Part shown: piece after piece, positions 1 to 8,497 of the stretch
How the letters are laid out: the number at the start of each line of letters is the position of its first letter
Position numbering within the stretch: the stretch's first letter is position 1
Origin: Glaciecola sp048820975
Lineage (GTDB): Bacteria > Pseudomonadota > Gammaproteobacteria > Enterobacterales > Alteromonadaceae
Assembly: GCF_048820975.1 (NCBI RefSeq)
Contig: NZ_JBMEUF010000001.1
Location: 1,984,001 to 2,048,000 of the forward strand
Length of the DNA: 64,000 nucleotides
Reading direction: 5' to 3'
Notes under the pieces: model-generated
Seen by the model: only the letters and a program-made list of their open reading frames with translations
The model's database searches: none
What the model was told of the DNA's origin: nothing
Position numbers and translations under genes: made by a program

Positions 1-187
1 GCTACCTATTTTACTCACATCTAGTAAGTATTTTAGTTTGACATGCAAGTGTTTAGACTGATACGGTTTTAGGACATCGTTGCTTGTCAGTGAATTTTAT
101 ACATCTCGGCAGACAATTGTCAGAAAGAGCCGCTCATTGAAGAAGCGGTGATTTTGCGAAAGCAAATTGAATATAAAAAGGGATATT

Positions 188-832
188 ATGTCATTACTAA
201 AACTCGCTGTTCTTTTAACTTTCTTTGTCACTTTAACTGGCTGTATCGATAAGTCAGAAGAACTAAAGCTTGTGGAGCTTGGCAATAGAGTATTTCTAAT
301 AGAAAATGATACAGGCAATATTTATTGGGTGATTGATGGCAAGAAGCGTCTTGTAACAGACCAATCAAGCTTTGAGTATCCAGTTGAAAGCCAATCAATA
401 TTCGAACAAGACTTTTCTTTACCAAATCACTTGTATGTAAAGGGGCTTTTCAGAGTCAGATACTCTGCCGTAGATTATATACTCGAGCTTTATGATGCTG
501 ACCACATAAAACTGCAGCAGGGCACTAAGGAAAATGACGACAAGCTATCTGGCGCAAGCTCACCTGATTTAGATAGCAATGCAAATATGAAAGCCGAAGA
601 GCTCTTGGCGAGACTAGAAGATTTCAATCTGATACTTACGGATAAAGATGGGTTTACTGTGGCGACTCACATTGTAGACTTTGCTAATAGTGATTATAGC
701 ACATTAACATCACCAGACGGCAGAGGTATAGGAATAAGAGTAGAAGGCATTATAAGTAGTCGTAACATAGACTCTACAAAGGTGAAGTCAATTAGTCGTT
801 CATATACTGGCTTTACTTTAGACAATTCTTAA
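188..832 (+). CDS. Small lipoprotein of unknown function
   Basis: A predicted outer-membrane or periplasmic lipoprotein of 214 residues that I do not recognise. The N-terminus has a short basic start, a hydrophobic stretch and a lipobox LTGC with the lipidated cysteine at residue 19. The start at 188 is preferred over an upstream in-frame TTG at 167 because AAGGGA lies five bases before it and the lipobox then sits at a normal distance. The rest is soluble and acidic, with no motif I can name. It lies alone between the window edge and the decayed integrase beside tRNA-Phe, so it could be leftover cargo of that element (inference). Confidence 0.7.
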   Translation: MSLLKLAVLLTFFVTLTGCIDKSEELKLVELGNRVFLIENDTGNIYWVIDGKKRLVTDQSSFEYPVESQSIFEQDFSLPNHLYVKGLFRVRYSAVDYILELYDADHIKLQQGTKENDDKLSGASSPDLDSNANMKAEELLARLEDFNLILTDKDGFTVATHIVDFANSDYSTLTSPDGRGIGIRVEGIISSRNIDSTKVKSISRSYTGFTLDNS

Positions 833-917
833 AACGTCATATAGTCCTACGGGGGGATTTTTTTGAGACCTCAATTATGAATGTGTGTACACGACTTTTA
901 CTGTCCATAGTTGGTTG

Positions 918-1372
918 TTATAGGTCTAGTTTGGGTATCCTATCGAGCACGTTCTTTGCCTGCTCAAGGAAGCTCCCGTAAACCTCACTAGAGCCCTTTG
1001 TAGCTCTACCTGTAATGTAAGTTCTAATGTCATCATGTTCCTCAAGATCTCTAAACATTGTCTCAATACCGTGTATAAAGGCGTGTGTGGGTGGCCTTCC
1101 TTCGCGCCCAAAGCCTTCAATTCTATCAAGGTAAGTTGTGAAAGCTTTACGGAACCCACCAGCAGACGTTTGCTCTTGTGTCTTAGGGTTAACGAACAAA
1201 GGGGTATTCTTAGGTTTAGAGCGTGCAAACTTTACGGAGCCTAGGTTGATAAGGCTTACTGGTATAGGTAAGTCTCTAGCGGACGCTGCCTCTTTTACTG
1301 TGCCCCAAAATGGTAGCAGAGAATGGGTATCCAGTAGAGTGCTTCGTGAGGTGTCTCATCGAGGCCGGTATA
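918..1372 (-). pseudogene. Decayed tyrosine recombinase (phage/island integrase) fragment
   Basis: The C-terminal catalytic part of a tyrosine recombinase survives in two reading frames. The first frame (about 1372 to 1295) reads YTGLDETPHEALYWIPIL and then HFGAQ before a stop; this resembles the start of the integrase catalytic domain. A second frame (about 1303 to 918) continues with DLPIPVSLINLG, TPLFVNPKT and the helix around HAFIHG, ending near SSEVYG. In the HxxR box the arginine is replaced (HAFIH) and the following GH is GR, while the terminal tyrosine survives. Frameshift, stop, lost catalytic arginine and missing N-terminus all say non-functional. It lies about 135 bp beyond the tRNA-Phe 3' end, a classic integration site. 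Confidence 0.75.
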
Positions 1373-1467
1373 TTATACCTAAGGTAATATGTGCCATTAC
1401 GGTTTATCTTTGGAATAGGTATTTCATATTGCATTAAGTACCACTAGTAATTTGTCTTAGTGCATAT

Positions 1468-1498
1468 AAAAAAAGCCCCTGAGAAAACTCAAGGGCTC
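1468..1498 (-). terminator. Rho-independent terminator of tRNA-Phe
   Basis: Read on the minus strand, AGCCCTTGAG and CTCAGGGGCT flank a TTTT loop and are followed by a run of seven T. It lies just past the CCA end of tRNA-Phe. Confidence 0.8.
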
Positions 1499-1507
1499 TT
1501 AGAATAA

Positions 1508-1583
1508 TGGTGCCTCGACCCGGGATCGAACCAGGGACACGCGGATTTTCAATCCGCTGCTCTACCAACTGAGCTATCGAGGC
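1508..1583 (-). tRNA. tRNA-Phe (anticodon GAA)
   Basis: A 76-nt cloverleaf on the minus strand. The acceptor GCCTCGA pairs with TCGAGGC, the D arm is GCTC/GAGC, the anticodon stem GCGGA/TCCGC encloses a loop with GAA, the T arm has GGTTCGATCC, and CCA is encoded. The 3' half is the typical target of integrases, and a dead integrase lies downstream. A strong promoter and a terminator flank it, so it is a monocistronic tRNA gene. Confidence 0.95.
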
Positions 1584-1634
1584 AGGAAATGGTGCAATTT
1601 GTTTTCAAAATGCTGTATTTCGCTGTGGGTGCGT

Positions 1635-1663
1635 ATTAAACGGATTTTGAGTGCTTAAGTCAA
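1635..1663 (-). promoter_or_regulatory. Sigma-70 promoter of tRNA-Phe
   Basis: On the minus strand TTGACT (1663-1658) and TTTAAT (1640-1635) are separated by exactly 17 bp. The bases after the -10 box are GC-rich (ACGCACCC), as in stringently controlled stable-RNA promoters. The predicted start is about 45 nt upstream of the tRNA. Confidence 0.7.
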
Positions 1664-1713
1664 TAGCTTTTTGCGCTTTTTATGCGTTTAAGTGGCAAAT
1701 TTGTTTCAACTGG

Positions 1714-1986
1714 CTATTTTGTAGGCGGAACGTAACCTTCAATAGTGGGTTCAACACCCTCAAACAAAAATGCGCTCATTTTTTCTTCTAAAAATTTACG
1801 ATCGTTCGCTTCCATCATATTTAGCTTATTTTCGTTTATTAGCATGGTTTGTTTTTTTTGCCATAGGCCAAACGCTTCTTTTGAAATATTATCAAAAATA
1901 CGCTTGCCTAAGTCGCCAGGGTACAGTTGAAAATCTAAACCAGGGGCATTCTTCTTTAAGTGTTCACAGTACACTTCTCTACTCAT
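1714..1986 (-). CDS. yggX: YggX family Fe(II)-trafficking / oxidative damage protection protein
   Basis: A small cytoplasmic protein of about 90 residues that in enterobacteria protects Fe-S enzymes from oxidative damage. The family pattern is complete: MSREVYCEHLKK at the start, FQLYPGDLGKRIFDNISKEA, then MLINENKLNMM and a C-terminal FLFEG...IEGYVPP. I take the start at 1986 (MSREVY) because GGA lies seven bases before it and family members begin there; an ATG four codons upstream (1998) is possible. It follows mutY by about 35 bp on the same strand, the same mutY-yggX pairing as in E. coli, and both work against oxidative damage. Confidence 0.93.
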   Translation of the reverse strand: MSREVYCEHLKKNAPGLDFQLYPGDLGKRIFDNISKEAFGLWQKKQTMLINENKLNMMEANDRKFLEEKMSAFLFEGVEPTIEGYVPPTK

Positions 1987-2021
1987 TTGTGTTTCCATTA
2001 TTTATTAGCGCTTATGCTTAA

Positions 2022-3107
2022 TTAAAACATAGTTTGCAATTGTTTAAAAATTTTCACTGTGGGGGCGGCTAAACCCACTTCGCTTGCTTGGTGCACATCA
2101 AACCACAGTTGCTGGTTCTCGTCATCTACTATTGTAGGCTCATTCACATTATTTGAAGGAGCTGCGCCTAATATCATTAACTCAGGCTGAATATCTAAGT
2201 GAAAATGGCTAAATGTATGTCTAAAAGGGCTTAGTGCTTCAAGTTTAGTAGCACTATTGTTAATAAGTTGCTGAATGTGGGCCGGTAACTGCGAAGTATC
2301 GGAACTTTCATAAAACCCCCAAAGCCCGCCCCATATTCCACTTTGCGGGCGTTTGGTCATTAGCACCCTGCCTTGATAAAAAGGTATGACCATTTTGGTT
2401 GTTTTTACGGGAATCTGCTTTTTAGGTTTTTTATGCGGGTACTCGGCCTGCACACCCTGAGCAAAAGCCATGCAGTGGCTTTGCACGGGGCATTCGTCGC
2501 AATTGGGTTTTGAGCGCGTGCATAAGGTGGCTCCTAAATCCATCATAGCTTGAGTGTAATCACCGTAGCGCTCACTAGGTTTAAGTGACTCAGCCAATTC
2601 CCACAAGCTGTCTTCTACCTTTTTATTACCTGGCCAACCTTCAATGGTATAAAAGCGCGCTAAAACACGTTTTACGTTACCATCCATAATTACATAAGCT
2701 TGGTTGTTAGCCAGTGAAAGCACCGCAGCCGCCGTAGATTTGCCTATACCCGGCAAACCTAGCACTTCATCAAAGGTAGCTGGGAACTCTCCATTGTAGT
2801 TGTCACGAACTATTTGGGCGGCTTTATGTAAATTTCTTGCTCGCGCGTAGTACCCAAGGCCAGTCCATAAATGAAGTACTTGGTCTTGCTCGGCGTTTGC
2901 TAAATCAGTAATGCTTGGAAATTTTTCCATAAACTTAGTGAAGTAAGGAATCACCGTTTTCACTTGTGTTTGCTGAAGCATTATTTCTGATACCCATACT
3001 GAATATCGGCTTTTATTTTGTTGCCACGGCAAATGTTTTCGGCCATGTTCATCAAACCATGCAAGCACTTGCTTGCTAAACTGAAATGGGACCTGCTGGC
3101 TTGTCAT
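2022..3107 (-). CDS. mutY: Adenine DNA glycosylase MutY
   Basis: Removes adenine mispaired with 8-oxoguanine in base excision repair. At 361 residues it is close to the E. coli length. The N-terminal helix-hairpin-helix glycosylase domain has the catalytic glutamate in SEIMLQQTQV, the HhH loop GLPGIGKSTAAAV and the catalytic aspartate in MDGNVKRVLAR. A Fe-S cluster follows with cysteines spaced C-x6-C-x2-C-x5-C (CTRSKPNCDECPVQSHC). The C-terminal part is the NUDIX-like 8-oxoG recognition domain (TKRPQSGIWGGLWGF). It leads the mutY-yggX pair, and the upstream hydrolase gene is divergent across a 92-bp gap. Confidence 0.97.
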   Translation of the reverse strand: MTSQQVPFQFSKQVLAWFDEHGRKHLPWQQNKSRYSVWVSEIMLQQTQVKTVIPYFTKFMEKFPSITDLANAEQDQVLHLWTGLGYYARARNLHKAAQIVRDNYNGEFPATFDEVLGLPGIGKSTAAAVLSLANNQAYVIMDGNVKRVLARFYTIEGWPGNKKVEDSLWELAESLKPSERYGDYTQAMMDLGATLCTRSKPNCDECPVQSHCMAFAQGVQAEYPHKKPKKQIPVKTTKMVIPFYQGRVLMTKRPQSGIWGGLWGFYESSDTSQLPAHIQQLINNSATKLEALSPFRHTFSHFHLDIQPELMILGAAPSNNVNEPTIVDDENQQLWFDVHQASEVGLAAPTVKIFKQLQTMF

Positions 3108-3199
3108 TGTATCAATTTCACCTTATTTACCGCATAAGCATGTTAAAAATCGTTAATTGGTGTAATGATACTCGTATTCCACAGCAATAGACCAATTTT

Positions 3200-3955
3200 A
3201 TGCTCGTAAACACCTCAACCTTGCCTGCTATTAAAGCGCCTGTTATTTTTCTTCCGGGTACGCTTTGCGATGAACGTATTTTTATACCGCTTTGGCAGCA
3301 AATGAATTTAGACCACCGCTCGTATGTTCCTTTGCAATGGGCTGACACGCTAGAAAACATGTTGGCGCTTACTGCCGATAGGCTAAATAGCTTTAGTGAA
3401 AAAGTACATTTGGTGGCATATTCAATGGGGGCCTACGTAGCGGCCTTAGCAGCACTTGATGGTAAGTTTACCCATAACATAGCTAGCCTAAGTTTTATTG
3501 GCTACAACCCCTATGGCTTAAGCGAACAAGAAACTCGTAGCCGTATGCAAATGTTAAAAGCAATTAAACAAAAAAAGTTTACAGGGCTTAATAGCGCCAA
3601 GTTGCAACAGTATTTTACTCAAAGTGAAATTGATCAAAGCAATAACAACTCCCCCTTGGTTCAAACAGTTTTAGACATGGAATCTGATTTAGGCGCTAGC
3701 GCGCTACACGGGCACATTAGCAGCACCACACCGCGTAAAGATTTAGCAAATAAGCTAGCCAAGTTAAGCATTGCGCAGTGTTGGTTTAGCGCCCGGCATG
3801 ATGTAATTGCACCGGCTACTAAAATTGAGCAATTTTGCAATACAGCCAAGCAAGCCAAACACCATGATTTTACTGATACCGCCCACATGATGCCTTTAAC
3901 TCGCCCAAATGAGCTTGCGCAATTACTTACCCAGCACATTTTAGCCCACAGCTAG
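3200..3955 (+). CDS. Alpha/beta hydrolase
   Basis: A 251-residue cytoplasmic alpha/beta-fold hydrolase of unknown substrate. The N-terminal PVIFLPGTLCDERIF carries the oxyanion-hole strand, the nucleophile elbow is AYSMGAY (serine near residue 76), the acid is probably the aspartate in SARHDVIAP, and the catalytic histidine lies in DTAHMMPL near the end. The pattern resembles pimeloyl-ACP esterase (BioH) or lactone-hydrolase relatives, but no biotin genes are nearby. No strong ribosome site precedes the ATG. It is divergent from mutY and lies 93 bp upstream of trmB. Confidence 0.8.
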   Translation: MLVNTSTLPAIKAPVIFLPGTLCDERIFIPLWQQMNLDHRSYVPLQWADTLENMLALTADRLNSFSEKVHLVAYSMGAYVAALAALDGKFTHNIASLSFIGYNPYGLSEQETRSRMQMLKAIKQKKFTGLNSAKLQQYFTQSEIDQSNNNSPLVQTVLDMESDLGASALHGHISSTTPRKDLANKLAKLSIAQCWFSARHDVIAPATKIEQFCNTAKQAKHHDFTDTAHMMPLTRPNELAQLLTQHILAHS

Positions 3956-4048
3956 CGCTTAATTGACATAATCAATTGCATTTACAAGTAGTACTGGGAT
4001 AATACGCGGCTATTATTTAGCCTTATCACCTACGAGTATTACACCATA

Positions 4049-4777
4049 ATGAGTCGCTTTAATTCTGAAGAAGAAGCCCGTGCCGCAGGCGTTTACATAT
4101 CTAAAGTTAAAAGCTTTGTAAAACGCGAAGGGCGCTTAACCAAAGCCCAAGCAAAAGCTATTGAAGAAAACTGGCCAAGCATGGGCCTAAGCATTGAGCA
4201 AGGCTTACTAAACTTAGATGAAGTATTCGCTCGTAAAGATGACAAAGTTCAACGCATACTCGAAATTGGTTTTGGTATGGGTAAGTCATTAGTTGAAATG
4301 GCTGCAAATGCGCCTGATTCTGATTTTATTGGTATTGAAGTTCATCGCCCTGGAGTGGGCGCATGTTTAGCATCAGCCCAAGAAGCAGGTGTTACTAACC
4401 TTCGCGTGTTTGAACACGATGCAATTGAAGTGCTTGATAAAAACATAGCCGATGAAAGCCTTGACCGCCTTCAGTTGTTTTTCCCCGACCCTTGGCATAA
4501 AACCCGTCATCATAAACGCCGAATAGTACAAACTGAGTTTGTTGCCCATATTCGTACAAAGCTAAAAATAGGCGGTGAATTCCACATGGCAACTGACTGG
4601 GAACCCTACGCTGAACATATGCTTGAAGTGATGCAAAATGCACCAGGTTTTGAAAATACATCAGGCACTGGGGATTTTGTACCCCGCCCTAATTATCGCC
4701 CTATTACTAAATTTGAAGTACGCGGCCAAAAGTTAGGCCACGGTGTGTGGGATATTATCTTTAAGCGAGTTGCCTAA
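4049..4777 (+). CDS. trmB: tRNA (guanine-N7-)-methyltransferase TrmB
   Basis: SAM-dependent enzyme that makes m7G46 in the tRNA variable loop. The 242 residues match the E. coli length (239). The SAM-binding motif is ILEIGFGMGKSLVEMA, acidic motif II is IGIEVHRPGVGA, and the family signature FPDPWHKTRHHKRRIVQ is intact, followed by TDWEPYAEHML. The stop codon overlaps the ATG of the next methyltransferase gene by one base (TAATG), suggesting translational coupling. Confidence 0.97.
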   Translation: MSRFNSEEEARAAGVYISKVKSFVKREGRLTKAQAKAIEENWPSMGLSIEQGLLNLDEVFARKDDKVQRILEIGFGMGKSLVEMAANAPDSDFIGIEVHRPGVGACLASAQEAGVTNLRVFEHDAIEVLDKNIADESLDRLQLFFPDPWHKTRHHKRRIVQTEFVAHIRTKLKIGGEFHMATDWEPYAEHMLEVMQNAPGFENTSGTGDFVPRPNYRPITKFEVRGQKLGHGVWDIIFKRVA

Positions 4778-5838
4778 TGATATCGCCTCCTAGCCAAATA
4801 GTTCTGCGCAACAGTGAAATTTTTGAACAAGGCAACTGGGCATTTATAAACCCCAGCGACGCTGATGTTTTTACGCAAATAAACAATCCGAACATAGTGG
4901 GCCTGCATCAGTTTCATCATCATTATAGTGCCTGTGTTAAACAAGCAAGCCAAGCACAGCATTTCGCCGCTGCGTTTGATTCTAAAGCACTGAAACTACC
5001 CGCTTTTGATGGCGTGCTTATTTACATGCCAAAAGCAAAACAACAACTTGATATGCTTATTCAAAACGCCGCAGCTTTATTAAAACCAAAGGGCATGCTG
5101 CTGGTAGTAGGTGAAAATAAAGCCGGCATAAAAAGTGTGGCCAAACTACTTGAAAAAGTAGGCGAAACCGTTAACAAAATAGACAGCGCCAAACACTGCG
5201 CAATATACGCGGTAAGTGTTAAGCAGCCCAAAGCAAGCTTTGAGCTTGACGACTACGCCACTACCCGTGATTACACCATTAATGGCATTACCATAAGCCT
5301 TTATACCTTGCCTGGCGTATTTGGCCACAAGCAGCTTGACCCTGGTACCGATTTATTACTCAAGCAATTTCCGGTAGACCCAGTTATGGCAATGAAAGGC
5401 GAGTTTTACGACTTTGCCTGCGGCACAGGTGTAATTGCATGTTACTTTGCAAAGGTAGCGCATACCTACCATAAGCGCTTAAAAGTGAGCATGAGTGACG
5501 TATCGGCCTTGGCGGTTTACTGCAGTGAAAAGAACGTAGCCTTAAATGAAGTAGAGGCCACTGTACATGCTTGTGACGGTTTTGTTGATCAGTACAAGCG
5601 CTTTGACCATATTGTGTCAAACCCGCCGTTTCACGATGGTATTAAAAACGAGTACACCATTACTGAAAACTTCATAAAACAGGCATTTAGTAGTAGTAAC
5701 CCCTATGCTAACATGACCTTAGTGGCGAATAGGTTTTTGCCTTACCCCGATATTCTAGACAAGGTATTTAAAGGCTTTAAAGAAGTAGCCGCCACAACTA
5801 AATATCGTGTATATTCAGTGACGAAACCTAAAAAATAG
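4777..5838 (+). CDS. rsmC: 16S rRNA (guanine-1207-N2)-methyltransferase RsmC
   Basis: Methylates G1207 in helix 34 of 16S rRNA. At 353 residues it has the duplicated RsmC architecture: a degenerate N-terminal methyltransferase-like half and a catalytic C-terminal half with the SAM loop FYDFACGTGVIACYF and the NPPF catalytic motif (IVSNPPFHDGI). It starts inside the trmB stop codon, so the two RNA methyltransferases are co-expressed. The glycogen synthase gene follows 11 bp later on the same strand. Confidence 0.93.
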   Translation: MISPPSQIVLRNSEIFEQGNWAFINPSDADVFTQINNPNIVGLHQFHHHYSACVKQASQAQHFAAAFDSKALKLPAFDGVLIYMPKAKQQLDMLIQNAAALLKPKGMLLVVGENKAGIKSVAKLLEKVGETVNKIDSAKHCAIYAVSVKQPKASFELDDYATTRDYTINGITISLYTLPGVFGHKQLDPGTDLLLKQFPVDPVMAMKGEFYDFACGTGVIACYFAKVAHTYHKRLKVSMSDVSALAVYCSEKNVALNEVEATVHACDGFVDQYKRFDHIVSNPPFHDGIKNEYTITENFIKQAFSSSNPYANMTLVANRFLPYPDILDKVFKGFKEVAATTKYRVYSVTKPKK

Positions 5839-5849
5839 ACGGTACATTA

Positions 5850-7283
5850 ATGCAAATATTATTTGTCATATCTGAAGTTGAAGACATTATTAAAACCGGT
5901 GGCTTAGCCGATGTTGGCAAAGCTTTACCGCTTGCGCTTAAAGATTTAGGCCATGAAGTGGTAATAATAATGCCCTACTACAAGCAAGTAGCCGAAGCCT
6001 TTGATTTGATAGATGTAGTACCTGAACAGCGACTACGAGTAAATGAACATCATTACTCTTACCATGTGAAAGAATTAGACTTTCATGGCATTCGAACTTA
6101 CCTAATTGATCACCCTTATTTTTCAGAAGCACAAAGCCCATACGGGGACACCACCCTAGGCAGCAATGCTGAGCGCTTTACCTTTTTATCGTTAAGTGCG
6201 TTAAGCGTAAGTGAAAACATTAGTTTTCAGCCTGATGTAGTCCATTGCAATGATTGGCATACAGCCATGACGCCTTACTTTATGCACAGTAATTACATGG
6301 CGCGCCATGAGATCATTGGTGACCCTGAGTTTTTTGCGCAAAGCCAATGCGTAATTACCTTGCATAACGCCGCTTTTCAGGGCGTTGAAATGCTAAACAA
6401 AGTTGCTTTACTTGACCCAATTGACGCACAAAAAGTGTATACCGATAACGGCCATGTAAATATGCTGAAAACCGGCATAATGTACGCAAACAAAGTATGT
6501 CCAGTAAGCCCTACTTATGCCAAAGAAATTACCTCAGTATTAGGCAGCCATGGTATATCAGATGTAATTAACCAAGCACCTGAAAAAGTCACTGGTGTTT
6601 TGAACGGCTGTGATTACAGCCAATGGGATCCCGCCACTGATCCACTCATTTGCGAAAATTATTCCGCCAGTGACACAAGCGGAAAGCTTTCTTGCAAACT
6701 TAAATTACAACAAGAAGCTGGCCTACCGGTGGTTAAATCGGTACCTGTAATTGGCATGATATGCCGTGTTACGCGCCAAAAGGGTTTTGACTTTATAATG
6801 CCTATTCTTGAACAAGTGCTGCGTCATAAAGTACAAATAGTTATTATGGGCACCGGTGATGAAACCATTACTAGCCAATTACATGGTATGAGGCACGCAT
6901 TTCCCGACAAATTCGCCTTTGTAGAAGCTTTTAAGCCGCAATGGGCGCATTCAATAGAAGCAGGAAGTGATTTCTTTTTAATGCCGTCTGAATTTGAACC
7001 CTGCGGCTTAAATCAAATGTACAGCTTAGCCTACGGAACTTTGCCCATTGTGAGAAAAGTAGGCGGGCTTGCCGACACCATTATTGATGCTAGCCACGAC
7101 AACGGCACTGGATTTGTATTTGAAGACGCTTCAAGTGCTTCGCTATTAAGTACCATTCGAAATGCATTGTTAACTTATCAAGAATCCCCTGGGCGTATTA
7201 AACAAATGATTAATTTGGGCATGCGCACACGATTTACATGGGAAAGTGCTGCCTTGCAATACGAAGCGGTATATTTGAAATAA
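5850..7283 (+). CDS. glgA: Glycogen synthase (ADP-glucose)
   Basis: Transfers glucose from ADP-glucose to the growing alpha-1,4-glucan. Its 477 residues equal the E. coli GlgA length. The GT5 N-terminal motif is KTGGLADVGKALP near residue 15, the acceptor-side motif DVVHCNDWHTAM is near 130, and the C-terminal Rossmann half has SEFEPCGLNQMYSLAYGT with the catalytic glutamate, then GGLADT. None of glgB, glgC, glgP or glgX is nearby, so the pathway must be split across the genome. It is probably cotranscribed with trmB-rsmC, given the 11-bp gap. Confidence 0.95.
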   Translation: MQILFVISEVEDIIKTGGLADVGKALPLALKDLGHEVVIIMPYYKQVAEAFDLIDVVPEQRLRVNEHHYSYHVKELDFHGIRTYLIDHPYFSEAQSPYGDTTLGSNAERFTFLSLSALSVSENISFQPDVVHCNDWHTAMTPYFMHSNYMARHEIIGDPEFFAQSQCVITLHNAAFQGVEMLNKVALLDPIDAQKVYTDNGHVNMLKTGIMYANKVCPVSPTYAKEITSVLGSHGISDVINQAPEKVTGVLNGCDYSQWDPATDPLICENYSASDTSGKLSCKLKLQQEAGLPVVKSVPVIGMICRVTRQKGFDFIMPILEQVLRHKVQIVIMGTGDETITSQLHGMRHAFPDKFAFVEAFKPQWAHSIEAGSDFFLMPSEFEPCGLNQMYSLAYGTLPIVRKVGGLADTIIDASHDNGTGFVFEDASSASLLSTIRNALLTYQESPGRIKQMINLGMRTRFTWESAALQYEAVYLK

Positions 7284-7668
7284 AAGGGCTTTCGCCAGCC
7301 AATAATGTTGCTAGCCATAAGGAAATGTTACTTTTTTGAAAGAATTTTGACTTTATTGCCGATAAAATGTCAATAAACCGAAAATGGACTTTCAAAATGT
7401 TGTTTTTTTTGAAATACTGGTAATGCGTATAGTAGATATGTGTTATTGATACTAAAGTAGTGTTTTTGAAAGAGTTTTATTGGCTAAGAATTAGCTTTAT
7501 CTTGTTAAAATTTAAGCTGAACCTTTAGATAGTAAAACGCTCATAAAACCAATTAAGAACGAAAAGAATAACTCGTTTGAGTCAGTCCTACTTGTAATAT
7601 TCAAGTGCTTGCTGATTTTTACGAAATCAATGTACGCCTTCAATTAGCAGAACAAGTGTAGAGTCCAA
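7284..7668 (+). other. 385-bp intergenic region upstream of arcA
   Basis: No gene is visible. It is AT-rich and presumably holds the arcA promoter(s). A near-identical 16-bp direct repeat, TTTTTGAAAGARTTTT, occurs at 7333-7348 and 7463-7478; its role is unknown. No clear terminator follows glgA. Confidence 0.5.
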
Positions 7669-8373
7669 ATGCAAACGCCAAATATATTAATAGTAGAAGA
7701 TGAAATAGTTACACGCACCACCCTTAAAAGCTTGTTTGAAGCAGAAGGGTACAATGTATTTGAAGCCGAAAATGGCGAAGAAATGCATGGTTTTTTCCAA
7801 AACAACAATATCAACCTAGTTATAATGGATATCAATCTTCCAGGTAAGAATGGTTTGATATTGGCACGCGAAGTACGTGACCGCAAAAATGTAGGGCTTA
7901 TTTTCCTAACAGGCCGCGATAACGATGTAGATCGTATTTTAGGCCTAGAAATTGGCGCTGATGATTACTTAACCAAGCCATTTAACCCTCGCGAATTAAC
8001 TATTCGCGCACGTAACTTGTTGTCAAGAACCAGCAACGCTGCTGAAGATGATGATTTACCAAGTAAAGTGAAATTTAACGGTTGGACGCTTGATGGTGAT
8101 AGCCGCAGCTTAATTTCACCTTTGAACAAAGAATTCAGACTTCCACGTAGTGAGTTTAGAGCCTTACACTTATTCTTAAGTAACCCTGGCAAAATCTTAA
8201 CGCGTGAGCAACTTATTATGGAAATGACGGGCCGTGAATTGCGTCCTAATGACCGTACTGTTGATGTAACTATACGTCGTATTCGTAAGCACTTTGAATC
8301 AGAGCCTAACGAAGAAGAGTTGATTGTGACTATTCACGGTGAAGGTTATCGTTTTTGCGGCGCTGTAGACTAA
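7669..8373 (+). CDS. arcA: Response regulator ArcA (redox control)
   Basis: OmpR-type response regulator that controls respiratory genes under low oxygen. Its 234 residues compare with 238 in E. coli. The receiver domain has ILIVEDE at the start, the phosphorylated aspartate in VIMDINLPG (about residue 54), and the ArcA-typical LTGRDNDVDRILGLEIGADD with YLTKPFNPRELTIRARNLL. The winged helix carries LTREQLIMEMTGRELRPNDR, which distinguishes ArcA from TorR and OmpR. No arcB is in the window; in this order ArcA is usually encoded alone. A strong terminator follows. Confidence 0.95.
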   Translation: MQTPNILIVEDEIVTRTTLKSLFEAEGYNVFEAENGEEMHGFFQNNNINLVIMDINLPGKNGLILAREVRDRKNVGLIFLTGRDNDVDRILGLEIGADDYLTKPFNPRELTIRARNLLSRTSNAAEDDDLPSKVKFNGWTLDGDSRSLISPLNKEFRLPRSEFRALHLFLSNPGKILTREQLIMEMTGRELRPNDRTVDVTIRRIRKHFESEPNEEELIVTIHGEGYRFCGAVD

Positions 8374-8396
8374 ACAAGCGCGCTAAAAAACAAGTT

Positions 8397-8457
8397 AAAA
8401 AAAAAGACTCTTACGAGTCTTTTTTTTCGCCTAGTTATTCACACACTAAATAACTAG
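8397..8457. terminator. Bidirectional terminator between arcA and the GH3 gene
   Basis: AAAAAGACTC TTAC GAGTCTTTTTTTT (8401-8427) is flanked by A and T runs, so it can stop transcription from both sides. A second hairpin, CTAGTTATT / AATAACTAG (8431-8439 and 8449-8457), follows towards the GH3 gene. Confidence 0.8.
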
Positions 8458-8497
8458 GCTCCTTAGCAGCAAATGCATGCTAAGTCCTACACACACC

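Noticed and set aside
926..1228. Second minus-strand frame overlapping the integrase remnant
   Set aside because: The 918-1303 frame carries the integrase motifs; this frame has none.
1138..1437. Open frames on the plus strand across the integrase remnant (including 1035-1244)
   Set aside because: They are the antisense of a recognisable, frameshifted integrase and have no ribosome site or family resemblance.
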